Assembly: GCF_027532025.1 (NCBI RefSeq)
Contig: NZ_JAPZSY010000025.1
Coordinates: forward strand, 1-64,000
Length of the DNA: 64,000 nucleotides
Source: Inhella sp.
GTDB taxonomy: Bacteria; Pseudomonadota; Gammaproteobacteria; Burkholderiales; Burkholderiaceae_C
Direction: 5' to 3'
Part shown: one piece after another, positions 57,213 through 64,000 of the stretch
Layout of the letters: the number at the start of each line of letters is the position of its first letter
Numbering within the stretch: position 1 is the stretch's first letter
Program-made: the position numbers and the translations under genes
The notes under the pieces: model-generated
Databases searched by the model: none
What the model was told of the DNA's origin: nothing
Seen by the model: the letters and a program-made list of their open reading frames with translations, nothing else

Positions 57213-58021
57213 GCTCCAACCCCCTGCCCCGCCATGCGTGGTGGCTGGTGCTGCGCGCCGGCCTGTCGGGCGAGCGACCGCCGGGGGCGGCGCTGCCCCA
57301 AGACGTGGCGCACTGGCACGCCCCGGCCCTGAACCCCAGCACCGTCGCCGCCTTTCACCGGCACCTGGGCTACGGCCCCGAAACCCCCGTGCCCCTGTGC
57401 CTGCATTACCTGTCGCTACAACGCGCCCAACTGGAGTGGATGCTCAGGCCCGCCTTCCCTCACCGGGTGGTCGGCATGGTGCACATGGCGCAGTCGATCA
57501 CCGCCTTGGCGCCGTGGACGCTCGAGGCCCCGTTCGAGGTGCTGTTGAGTGCTCGGTCGGAGGGCAAGCGCAACGTGCGCTTGAACGCCGAACTGCTGCA
57601 GCACGGCGTTCCGGTGGTCCGCGCCTGGAGCCTGTACCGGCCACCGCGCGAGCCCGGCGCCCGACCGCTGCGCGACCGCGCCCCCGAACCGGCCCCCGAC
57701 ACGGAGCTTCAAGCCTGCTGGGACTTGCCGGCGAATGCCGGCGTGGCCTACGCCTGGATGTCTGGCGACGCCAATCCCATCCACCTGTGGCCCTGGACCG
57801 CGCGACGCCTGGGCATGGCCCAACCCATCATCCACGGCATGCACACCATGGCCCGTTGTGAAGCCGAATGGGCTCGCGCCGGCGGGCAAGCGCTCCAGCA
57901 CCTGGAGTTGCAATTCCTGCGGCCGCTGGCTCTGCCCGGCTGGGCGGCGCTGTACGGCGAGCCCGCCGCGTTCGAGGTGTTCGGCCCCGCCGGTCGGTGC
58001 GCCAGCGGGTCAGCGGGCTGA
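57209..58021 (+). CDS. MaoC-like acyl dehydratase family protein
   Basis: A 270-residue protein with a hot-dog fold MaoC-like C-terminal half ([24 protein letters not shown], then [10 protein letters not shown]). The Asp/His pair of the hydratase site (D-x-N-x-I-H) is present. The GTG overlaps the trmL stop (GTGA). The substrate, probably an acyl-CoA or acyl-ACP, is unknown. Its 3' end overlaps the convergent gpsA by 12 bases. Confidence 0.8.
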   Translation: MSSNPLPRHAWWLVLRAGLSGERPPGAALPQDVAHWHAPALNPSTVAAFHRHLGYGPETPVPLCLHYLSLQRAQLEWMLRPAFPHRVVGMVHMAQSITALAPWTLEAPFEVLLSARSEGKRNVRLNAELLQHGVPVVRAWSLYRPPREPGARPLRDRAPEPAPDTELQACWDLPANAGVAYAWMSGDANPIHLWPWTARRLGMAQPIIHGMHTMARCEAEWARAGGQALQHLELQFLRPLALPGWAALYGEPAAFEVFGPAGRCASGSAG

Positions 58022-59041
58022 GACGCCGGCCGCATCCACCTCGGCCCGCGGATCGCGCCCCATCAAGCGCGCCAGCGCCTCGGGCGGTGTCAGTCGAGCG
58101 GCCAGCAAGTCCACCACGGTGCGGGTGATGGGCAAGTCCAAGCCCAAAGCCTCGCCCCGAGCCAATACCGTTTGCGCGCTGTAAACGCCTTCGGCCACGT
58201 GACCCAGGCGAGCCAGCACCTCGTTCAAGGGCAAGCCTTGCGCCAAGAGCAGACCCACCTTGCGGTTGCGACTGAGATCGCCCGTGGCCGTCAGCACCAG
58301 GTCGCCCAGGCCCGACAAGCCGAGAAAAGTTTCCGCTCGAGCCCCCAGGGCCAGGCCCAAGCGGGTCATCTCGGCCAGGCCGCGGGTGAGCAAGGCCGCA
58401 CGGGCGTTCAGCCCGGGTGCGTGGGCCCAATCGTCCGCGGCTTCGGCACGCTCGCGCAGCCCATCGGCCACCCCCGTGGCGATGGCCATCACGTTCTTCA
58501 CGGCCCCCCCCACCTCCACCCCCACTGGGTCGGTGCTGGTGTAGACGCGCAGCCGCTCGCCATGGAACACGTCCACCGCCAGTTGCGCCACCTCGGGCCA
58601 TTCGCTCGCGGCCACCAAGGCCGTGGCCTGACCCCGGGCCACCTCTTGCGCGAAGCTGGGCCCACTGAGGATGCCCACCCGCTCCCGCCCCACGGCGCGG
58701 GCGATCTCGTGCCCCAGCAGGCCCGTGCCCGCTTCGAAGCCCTTGCACAGCCACAACAACGGCGTGGCGCCCGTGCAGCGCTGCAGCGCCTCGCGCAAAC
58801 CCGCCATCGGGCAGGCCACGACGATGCACCCGGCGCCCGCCAACGCGGCATCCCAGTCGGCCGTCAAGCGCAGGGCCGGCGGCAGCGCCACCTCGGGCAG
58901 GTAGCGGGCGTTGCGCCCGTCGGACTGCATCTGGGCCACCTGGGCGGCGTCGCGCGCCCACAGCGTGACGGTGTGGCGCGCCGCGGCCTGGATGGCGAGC
59001 GCCGTGCCCCAGGCTCCGGCGCCAAGAACGGTGAGTTGCAT
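58010..59041 (-). CDS. gpsA: Glycerol-3-phosphate dehydrogenase [NAD(P)+]
   Basis: Reduces dihydroxyacetone phosphate to sn-glycerol-3-phosphate for phospholipid synthesis. It has 343 residues. The N-terminal Rossmann motif is [12 protein letters not shown], the catalytic lysine lies in [18 protein letters not shown], and [13 protein letters not shown] is conserved. The start at 59041 (MQLTVLGAG) is right for the family. It lies downstream of secB behind a terminator. Confidence 0.97.
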   Translation of the reverse strand: MQLTVLGAGAWGTALAIQAAARHTVTLWARDAAQVAQMQSDGRNARYLPEVALPPALRLTADWDAALAGAGCIVVACPMAGLREALQRCTGATPLLWLCKGFEAGTGLLGHEIARAVGRERVGILSGPSFAQEVARGQATALVAASEWPEVAQLAVDVFHGERLRVYTSTDPVGVEVGGAVKNVMAIATGVADGLRERAEAADDWAHAPGLNARAALLTRGLAEMTRLGLALGARAETFLGLSGLGDLVLTATGDLSRNRKVGLLLAQGLPLNEVLARLGHVAEGVYSAQTVLARGEALGLDLPITRTVVDLLAARLTPPEALARLMGRDPRAEVDAAGVSAR

Positions 59042-59048
59042 GGGCAAG

Positions 59049-59076
59049 AAAAAAGCGCGCCGGATGGGCGCGCTTT
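59049..59076 (-). terminator. Intrinsic terminator between secB and gpsA
   Basis: A 10-bp stem AAAGCGCGCC/GGCGCGCTTT with a 5-base loop, followed on the minus strand by a run of T (from 59054 down). It sits eight bases before the gpsA ATG, so read-through or a separate promoter for gpsA is implied. Confidence 0.8.
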
Positions 59077-59099
59077 CATTGTGACCGGGCGATGGGCGC

Positions 59100-59567
59100 T
59101 CAGTTCGGCTGCTGGCCCGCCAGTTGTTGGGCACGCGCCTCCTGCTGGGCCTCGAACATGGCCTGGAAGTTGACCTCCGTCAACAGCACCGGGGGGAAAC
59201 CGGCACGGGTGCAGACGTCGCTCACGATGGCGCGCAGGTAGGGGTAAATCATTTGCGGGCACACCACGCCCAGAATGCCCTCGACCTGCTCTTGCGGCAC
59301 GTTGCGGATCTCGAAAATGCCCGCTTGCTTGGCCTCGACCAAGAACAAGGTCTTGTCGCTGACCTTGGTGTTCACCGTGGCCGTCACGCAGACTTCGAAC
59401 ACCCCGTCTTGGATGGGCTCGCCCGCCAAAGTCAGGTTGATGTCCACCTGCGGCTGCGAGGTATCCAGCAGCACCTGAGGGGAATTGGGCTGCTCCAGCG
59501 ACAGGTCCTTCAGGTAGATGCGCTGGATGTTGAAGGTCGGGACGGCTTGGTTTTGTTCGTCGGCCAT
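59100..59567 (-). CDS. secB: Protein-export chaperone SecB
   Basis: Keeps preproteins unfolded and hands them to SecA. It has 155 residues. Motifs [19 protein letters not shown] and [21 protein letters not shown] are diagnostic. The start at 59567 (MADEQNQ) matches the family. Confidence 0.97.
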   Translation of the reverse strand: MADEQNQAVPTFNIQRIYLKDLSLEQPNSPQVLLDTSQPQVDINLTLAGEPIQDGVFEVCVTATVNTKVSDKTLFLVEAKQAGIFEIRNVPQEQVEGILGVVCPQMIYPYLRAIVSDVCTRAGFPPVLLTEVNFQAMFEAQQEARAQQLAGQQPN

Positions 59568-59646
59568 GGGGCTCTCGCGAAGGGATGGGGGTCGGTGAAA
59601 AAAGGCCCGCGTTGTGCACGCGGGCCGGTCGAGCGGCGCGATTGTC

Positions 59647-59907
59647 TCAGCCTTGCAGCAGCGGCAGCAGGCCGCCACGCTGGTCGAGGGCGACGAGGTC
59701 GTCGCAGCCCCCCACATGGGTGTCGCCGATGTAGATCTGTGGCACGGTGCGCCGCCCGGTGCGCGCCATCATGGCGTCGCGCTGGGCGGGGTCCAGGTCG
59801 ATGCGAATCTCCTCGATCGACTCCACCCCTCGCGCCTTCAACAACTGCTTGGCACGGATGCAAAACGGGCACACCTGCGTGGTGTACATGGTCACGAGCG
59901 CCGGCAT
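59647..59907 (-). CDS. grxC: Glutaredoxin 3
   Basis: An 86-residue thiol oxidoreductase. The active site is C13-P-F-C16, with [18 protein letters not shown] as the glutathione-binding part. The gene order rhodanese-grxC-secB-gpsA is common in betaproteobacteria. It starts two bases after the rhodanese gene. Confidence 0.96.
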   Translation of the reverse strand: MPALVTMYTTQVCPFCIRAKQLLKARGVESIEEIRIDLDPAQRDAMMARTGRRTVPQIYIGDTHVGGCDDLVALDQRGGLLPLLQG

Positions 59908-59909
59908 GG

Positions 59910-60326
59910 TCAGGCGCTCTTTTCGATGGGCAGGTTGGCCTCGCGCCAAGCGGCCAGGCCGCCGCTGAGCGAGACGGCGTTTTCGAAGCCGAGCTTGCGC
60001 AGCAGTCCCGCGGCGCGGCCCGCGCGCAGGCCCGACGGACACACCACCACCAAGGGCAAGGCCTTGTTGGTGGGCAGCGGTTTGGCACCGGCTTCGATCT
60101 GGCCCATGGGCAGGTGGCGCGAGCCCACCGCGTGGCCGGCGGCGTACTCGGCCGGCTCGCTCACGTCCAGCAAGACGGCCTTCTCGCGGTTGATGAGCCG
60201 CACCGCCTCGGCGGGCGACACCCCGGCCGACTTGCCGCTGAGGGTGGGCCACAAGAGCATCAAGCCCGAGCCGGCCGCCATCACGACCAAAAACCAGTTC
60301 TGAATCAGAAAGTCCACCGCGTGCAC
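59910..60326 (-). CDS. Rhodanese-like domain protein, membrane anchored
   Basis: A 138-residue protein with an N-terminal membrane helix (about 8-26) and a rhodanese domain. The active-site loop is C96-PSGLRAG, with LDVSEPAEYAAGH upstream. The start is a GTG. It may act in sulfur transfer or redox control along with the neighbouring glutaredoxin. Confidence 0.9.
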   Translation of the reverse strand: MHAVDFLIQNWFLVVMAAGSGLMLLWPTLSGKSAGVSPAEAVRLINREKAVLLDVSEPAEYAAGHAVGSRHLPMGQIEAGAKPLPTNKALPLVVVCPSGLRAGRAAGLLRKLGFENAVSLSGGLAAWREANLPIEKSA

Positions 60327-60430
60327 CGTGTTCGAGAAAACCTCGGATTTTAGGGAGCGGCGAATGCTGGCTTTCCGGCGCGGGTCATCGCGCTTCCTAG
60401 AATGCCGCCTTCACTTTGCTGCACCGCACC

Positions 60431-61165
60431 ATGACCAAGCTCGTTTTGCTCCGCCACGGCGAATCCACCTGGAACCTGGAAAACCGCTTCACCGGCTGGA
60501 CCGACGTGCCGCTCACCGCCACGGGCGTGGCGCAAGCGCAGGCCGCGGGCCGATTGCTCAAGGCCGAGGGCTACGACTTCGACGTGGCCTACACCTCGGT
60601 GTTGAGCCGCGCCATTTGGACCTTGTGGCACTGCCTGGACGGGATGGATCGCACCTGGCTGCCCATCCACCACCACTGGCGCCTGAACGAGCGCCACTAC
60701 GGCGCGCTGCAAGGCCTGAACAAGAGCGACATGGCCAAGCAGTATGGCGACGAGCAGGTGCTGATCTGGCGCCGCAGCTACGACACGCCGCCGCCCGCGT
60801 TGGAAGCCAACGACCCCCGCAGCGAGCGCGGCGACCGGCGCTACGCCGGCGTGGACGTGCCGCTGACCGAATGCCTGAAGGACACCGTGGCCCGCGTGCT
60901 GCCGCACTGGGAAGGCGAAATCGCCCCGGCCATCAAGGCCGGCCAGCGCGTGCTGATCGCCGCGCACGGCAACTCCATCCGCGCGCTGGTCAAGCACCTC
61001 GACGGCATCGCCGACGACGCCATCGTGGGCGTGAACATCCCCAACGGCGTGCCGTTGGTCTACGAACTGGACGAGCAACTCAAACCCATCAAGAGTTACT
61101 ACCTGGGCGACCAGGACGCCATCGCCGCCGCCGCTGCGGCGGTGGCCAACCAGGGCAAAAAGTAA
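60431..61165 (+). CDS. gpmA: 2,3-bisphosphoglycerate-dependent phosphoglycerate mutase
   Basis: Glycolytic enzyme of 244 residues. The catalytic His9 lies in [18 protein letters not shown], and [16 protein letters not shown] holds the second His. [19 protein letters not shown] and [14 protein letters not shown] are conserved. It is divergent from the rhodanese gene and convergent with plsC. Confidence 0.97.
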   Translation: MTKLVLLRHGESTWNLENRFTGWTDVPLTATGVAQAQAAGRLLKAEGYDFDVAYTSVLSRAIWTLWHCLDGMDRTWLPIHHHWRLNERHYGALQGLNKSDMAKQYGDEQVLIWRRSYDTPPPALEANDPRSERGDRRYAGVDVPLTECLKDTVARVLPHWEGEIAPAIKAGQRVLIAAHGNSIRALVKHLDGIADDAIVGVNIPNGVPLVYELDEQLKPIKSYYLGDQDAIAAAAAAVANQGKK

Positions 61166-61166
61166 C

Positions 61167-61910
61167 TCAACAGGGGTCTTGCAAGGCCGCTTGGATGCGC
61201 TCGCGCGCCAAGTCGGCCAGCACCCGTCGCTCCAGGGCCTGGGTGTCGATCGCCGGCAAGATCGTCAGCTCGGCCGCCAGCCCGCGTGCGCTGGCGATGC
61301 GCCAAATCGACTGCAGCAGCGTCGTCTCCCCCACGTAGCAAGCCGCCTGCGCGAAGCGCTCGCCCGGCGCATGGAAGCGCAAGGCCAAGGGCAACAGCGG
61401 GGCGTCCACGCTGACAGCCGCCTGCAGCAGGTTCGCGTGGAAGGGCAACAGCGCCGGGCCGGTGCCCGTGGTGCCCTCGGGGAAGAGGGCCACGGTGTCG
61501 CCCGCCTTGAGCGCTTCGGCGCAGTGGTGCACCACCCTCAGCGCATCGCGCTTGCGCTCGCGCTCGATGAACAAGGTGCCTGCCGCGGCCACCATCCAAC
61601 CGATGAGCGGCCAAGCGCGCACGTCGGCCTTGGAGACGAAGCGGGCCTGCGGCAACGCGGCGTGCACCACGGCGATGTCCAGCCAGCTCACATGGTTGGC
61701 CACGATCAAGGCGGCACGCGGCACCGGACCGCGTTGGTGCACCGTCAAGGCCAAGCCCAGGGCCCGCAGCAGGCCCGCGCTCCAGCGCTGGATGAAGCCC
61801 TGCCGCTGCACCGCATCGCGGCGCGGGAACAGCAGGGCCAGCACCAGCAGGCCGTGCAGCACATGCAGCAGCACGCGCAGCAGGCGCCAAACGGCGCGCA
61901 GCGAGCTCAC
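61167..61910 (-). CDS. plsC: 1-acyl-sn-glycerol-3-phosphate acyltransferase (PlsC family)
   Basis: Membrane acyltransferase of phospholipid synthesis. It has 247 residues. The HX4D motif is at 73-78 (NHVSWLD) and FPEGT at 143-147. The GTG start overlaps the pyrC' stop (GTGA at 61907-61910), so it is coupled to the pyr genes. Confidence 0.9.
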   Translation of the reverse strand: MSSLRAVWRLLRVLLHVLHGLLVLALLFPRRDAVQRQGFIQRWSAGLLRALGLALTVHQRGPVPRAALIVANHVSWLDIAVVHAALPQARFVSKADVRAWPLIGWMVAAAGTLFIERERKRDALRVVHHCAEALKAGDTVALFPEGTTGTGPALLPFHANLLQAAVSVDAPLLPLALRFHAPGERFAQAACYVGETTLLQSIWRIASARGLAAELTILPAIDTQALERRVLADLARERIQAALQDPC

Positions 61911-63187
61911 CCGTGCACGCGCCGACCGGCCACCCAGGTGCCGAGCACACGGCCGGGCAACTCCAGGCCGCTGCGTCCGAACGCAAAGGGCGTGCTCTTG
62001 CCGCGACTGACCAGCGCCTCGGGCGTCACCGCCCAGCGCTGTGCGGGGTCGAACAGCACGAGGTCGGCGGCGGCGCCTTCGATCAAGCGGGCCTGGCGCC
62101 CGGCCACCTGAGCGGCGCGCTGGGTGACCGGCGCCAGGGCCTGGGGCAAGCCCAGGCCGCTCTGCTCGCCCCAATGCAAGGCCAAGCCCAGCAGCAGTTC
62201 CACGGCGGTGGCCCCGGGGGCCGCTTCGGCAAAGGGCAGCACCTTGGCATCGTCGTCGATGGGCGCGTGGTCGCTCACCAGCGCGTCGATCGTGCCATCG
62301 GCCAAGGCGACGCGCAGCGCGTCGCGATCGCGGGCTTGGCGCAGGGGCGGCTCCAAGCGGGCGGCGCTGTCGAAGTGACCGATGTCCACGTCGGTGAGGT
62401 GCAGGGAGTGCACCGACACGTCGGCCGTGACGGCCAAGCCCTCGGCCTTGGCAGCGCGCAGCAAGGCCACGCCGGCCGCGCTGGACAAGCGCTGCAGGTG
62501 CACGCGGGCGCCCGTGGCGCGCATCAACTCAAACACCGTGTGCATGGCGATCGTCTCGGCCATGGCCGGCACGCCGGCAAGACCCAGGCGCGTGGCCAAA
62601 GGCCCGCTGCCGGCCACGCCGCCGCCCAGGAACGAGTCCTTGGGGCGCAGCCACACCGTGTGGCCGAAGCTGGCCGCGTACTGCAGCGCGCGCCACAGCA
62701 CCGCCGTGTTGCGGATGGGCTGTTCGGCCTGCGACAGGCCCAGGCAGCCGGCTTCCACCAGCGCGCCCATCTCGGCCAGGATCTCGCCGCCCAAGCCCCG
62801 CGTCAACGCGCCCAGGGGCAGCACGTGCGCCAGCGCGGCGCGCTCGCAGCGCCAGTGCAGCATGTCCACCAGGCCGGGTTCGTCCAGCACCGGGTCGGTG
62901 TCAGGCGGGCACACCAAGGTGGTGACGCCCCCGGCCGCAGCGGCGCGCAACTCGGTTTCGATGCCACCTTCCAGCGAGGCACCGCTGGCGCGCAAGCGGG
63001 CGTGCAAATCCACCAGGCCCGGGGCCAGCACCGCGCCCTGGGCGTTGATCGTGTCGGTGGCAGCGAATCCCGCCGGTGCAGCGCCCACGCCCACGATGCG
63101 GCCGTCGGCCACCGCCAGGTCTCCCACTCGGTCGAGACCGGTGGCCGGATCGACCAAGCGCGCGCTTTGAATCAGAAGGTTGCTCAT
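61907..63187 (-). CDS. pyrC: Dihydroorotase-like protein, non-catalytic (PyrC')
   Basis: Has the dihydroorotase fold and 426 residues but has lost key zinc ligands. The usual HxH reads H62-A-R64 ([13 protein letters not shown]), the next His is gone (WLRPKDSFL), and the HicHvS segment reads [11 protein letters not shown]; the DHAP Asp is kept. This matches the non-catalytic PyrC' of Pseudomonas, which forms a complex with PyrB. The ATG overlaps the pyrB stop. An active dihydroorotase should exist elsewhere in the genome. Confidence 0.88.
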   Translation of the reverse strand: MSNLLIQSARLVDPATGLDRVGDLAVADGRIVGVGAAPAGFAATDTINAQGAVLAPGLVDLHARLRASGASLEGGIETELRAAAAGGVTTLVCPPDTDPVLDEPGLVDMLHWRCERAALAHVLPLGALTRGLGGEILAEMGALVEAGCLGLSQAEQPIRNTAVLWRALQYAASFGHTVWLRPKDSFLGGGVAGSGPLATRLGLAGVPAMAETIAMHTVFELMRATGARVHLQRLSSAAGVALLRAAKAEGLAVTADVSVHSLHLTDVDIGHFDSAARLEPPLRQARDRDALRVALADGTIDALVSDHAPIDDDAKVLPFAEAAPGATAVELLLGLALHWGEQSGLGLPQALAPVTQRAAQVAGRQARLIEGAAADLVLFDPAQRWAVTPEALVSRGKSTPFAFGRSGLELPGRVLGTWVAGRRVHG

Positions 63188-64000
63188 GCTTCGTTCCCTG
63201 CCAGGATGGCCATCACCGCCATGCGCACCGCGATGCCGAAGCTGACCTGCGGCAGGATCACGCTGTGCGCGCCGTCGGCCACGCGGGAGTCGATTTCCAC
63301 ACCGCGGTTGATCGGGCCGGGGTGCATCACGATGCAGTCGGGCTTGGCCAGCGCCAGCCGCTCTTCGGTCAAGCCGTAGTGCTGGAAGTACTCACCCGAG
63401 CTGGGCAGCAGCGCCCCGCTCATGCGCTCGTTTTGCAGGCGCAGGGTGATCACCACGTCCGCATCTTTGATGCCCTCTTCCAGGTCGTGGCACACGCGCA
63501 CGCCCATCTCGCGCAGGTCGCCGGGCACCAGGGTCTTGGGGCCGACGGCACGGATGTCGGGCACGCCCAGGATGCTGAGTGCATGGATGTCGGAGCGGGC
63601 CACGCGGCTGTGCACGATGTCGCCCACGATGGCCACGGACAGCTGCGTGAAGTCGCGCTTGTAGTGGCGGATCGTGTACATGTCGAGCAGGCCCTGCGTC
63701 GGGTGCGAGTGCCGACCGTCGCCCGCGTTCACCACGTGCACGTGCGGCGCGCAGTGCTGGGCGATCAAGTACGGCGCACCGCTTTCGCTGTGCCGCACCA
63801 CGAACATGTCAGCGTGCATGGCGCTCAGGTTGGCCACCGTGTCCAGCAAGGTCTCGCCCTTGGCGGTGGAGCTGCGCGCGATGTCGAGGTTCAGCACGTC
63901 GGCGCTCAGGCGCTTGGCGGCGATCTCGAAGGTCGTGCGCGTGCGCGTGCTGTTTTCGAAGAACAGGTTGAACACCGACTTGCCGCGCAGCAGGGGCACC
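63184..64000 (-). CDS. pyrB: Aspartate carbamoyltransferase catalytic subunit (N-terminus beyond window)
   Basis: Catalyses the first committed step of pyrimidine synthesis. About 272 C-terminal residues are visible. The carbamoyl-phosphate motif STRTRTTFE is intact, with [12 protein letters not shown] and [12 protein letters not shown] after it. The frame is open at the window end, so about 40 residues are missing. It is coupled to pyrC' by an ATGA overlap. Confidence 0.97.
   Translation of the reverse strand, partial: VPLLRGKSVFNLFFENSTRTRTTFEIAAKRLSADVLNLDIARSSTAKGETLLDTVANLSAMHADMFVVRHSESGAPYLIAQHCAPHVHVVNAGDGRHSHPTQGLLDMYTIRHYKRDFTQLSVAIVGDIVHSRVARSDIHALSILGVPDIRAVGPKTLVPGDLREMGVRVCHDLEEGIKDADVVITLRLQNERMSGALLPSSGEYFQHYGLTEERLALAKPDCIVMHPGPINRGVEIDSRVADGAHSVILPQVSFGIAVRMAVMAILAGNEA

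Overview
The window looks like a chromosomal segment of a high-GC, flagellated betaproteobacterium of the order Burkholderiales. A Leptothrix/Rubrivivax/Roseateles-type relative is my best guess, from gene order and protein style only. Reasons: flhDC next to flhF/flhG, short tandem flagellins, a PEP-CTERM protein, GC-rich tandem intergenic repeats of a Burkholderiales type, and pyrB overlapping a non-catalytic pyrC-like gene.

Layout. (1) 1-6246: the 3' end of a giant calcium-binding, type I-secreted repeat adhesin and a small conserved protein. (2) 6285-19458, all on the minus strand: flhD-flhC master regulator, flagellin lysine methylase fliB, a membrane-linked methyltransferase, motA-motB-cheY-cheZ, a terminator, then flhB-flhA-flhF-flhG-fliA with start/stop overlaps. 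A TPR protein gene lies upstream. (3) 19870-28022, plus strand: three tandem flagellins, fliD, fliS, fliT and a large DUF1631 protein. (4) fliE on the minus strand, divergent from fliFGHIJK-fliLMNOPQR (28063-39902). (5) 39903-45478: a cytoplasmic REC-histidine kinase with a NarL-type regulator on the minus strand, and a chemotaxis operon on the plus strand (a CheZ-like protein, CheY, CheA, CheW). (6) 45613-64000: mixed housekeeping genes. These are an FtsX-like permease, a secreted ExeM-type nuclease, a PEP-CTERM protein, tRNA-Gly(CCC), a hydrolase, a LysR regulator, an HDOD protein, a BioC-like methyltransferase, comF, trmL, a MaoC-like protein, gpsA, secB, grxC, a rhodanese, gpmA, plsC, pyrC' and pyrB (cut by the window end).

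How it works together. FlhDC and FliA (sigma-28) set the flagellar hierarchy. FlhF/FlhG position the flagellum, Fli/Flh proteins build the basal body, export gate and switch, and FliC/FliD/FliS/FliT form and cap the filament. Mot and Che proteins power and steer it. Sigma-28 type promoters (TCAA, 15-16 bases, GCCGANAA) can be read directly upstream of flagellin 1, flagellin 2, fliD and, unexpectedly, fliE; weaker versions precede motA and the chemotaxis operon.

Most interesting observations: a second CheZ-type phosphatase candidate that opens the cheY-cheA-cheW operon and keeps the Asp-x3-Gln catalytic pair and a CheY-binding tail; a consensus sigma-28 promoter facing fliE; an FlhG that has lost its nucleotide-binding motifs but kept the FlhF-activating N-terminus; a dispersed repeat fused in the same phase to the stop codons of fliT and the HDOD gene; and a terminator-like hairpin inside the flagellin 1 leader.
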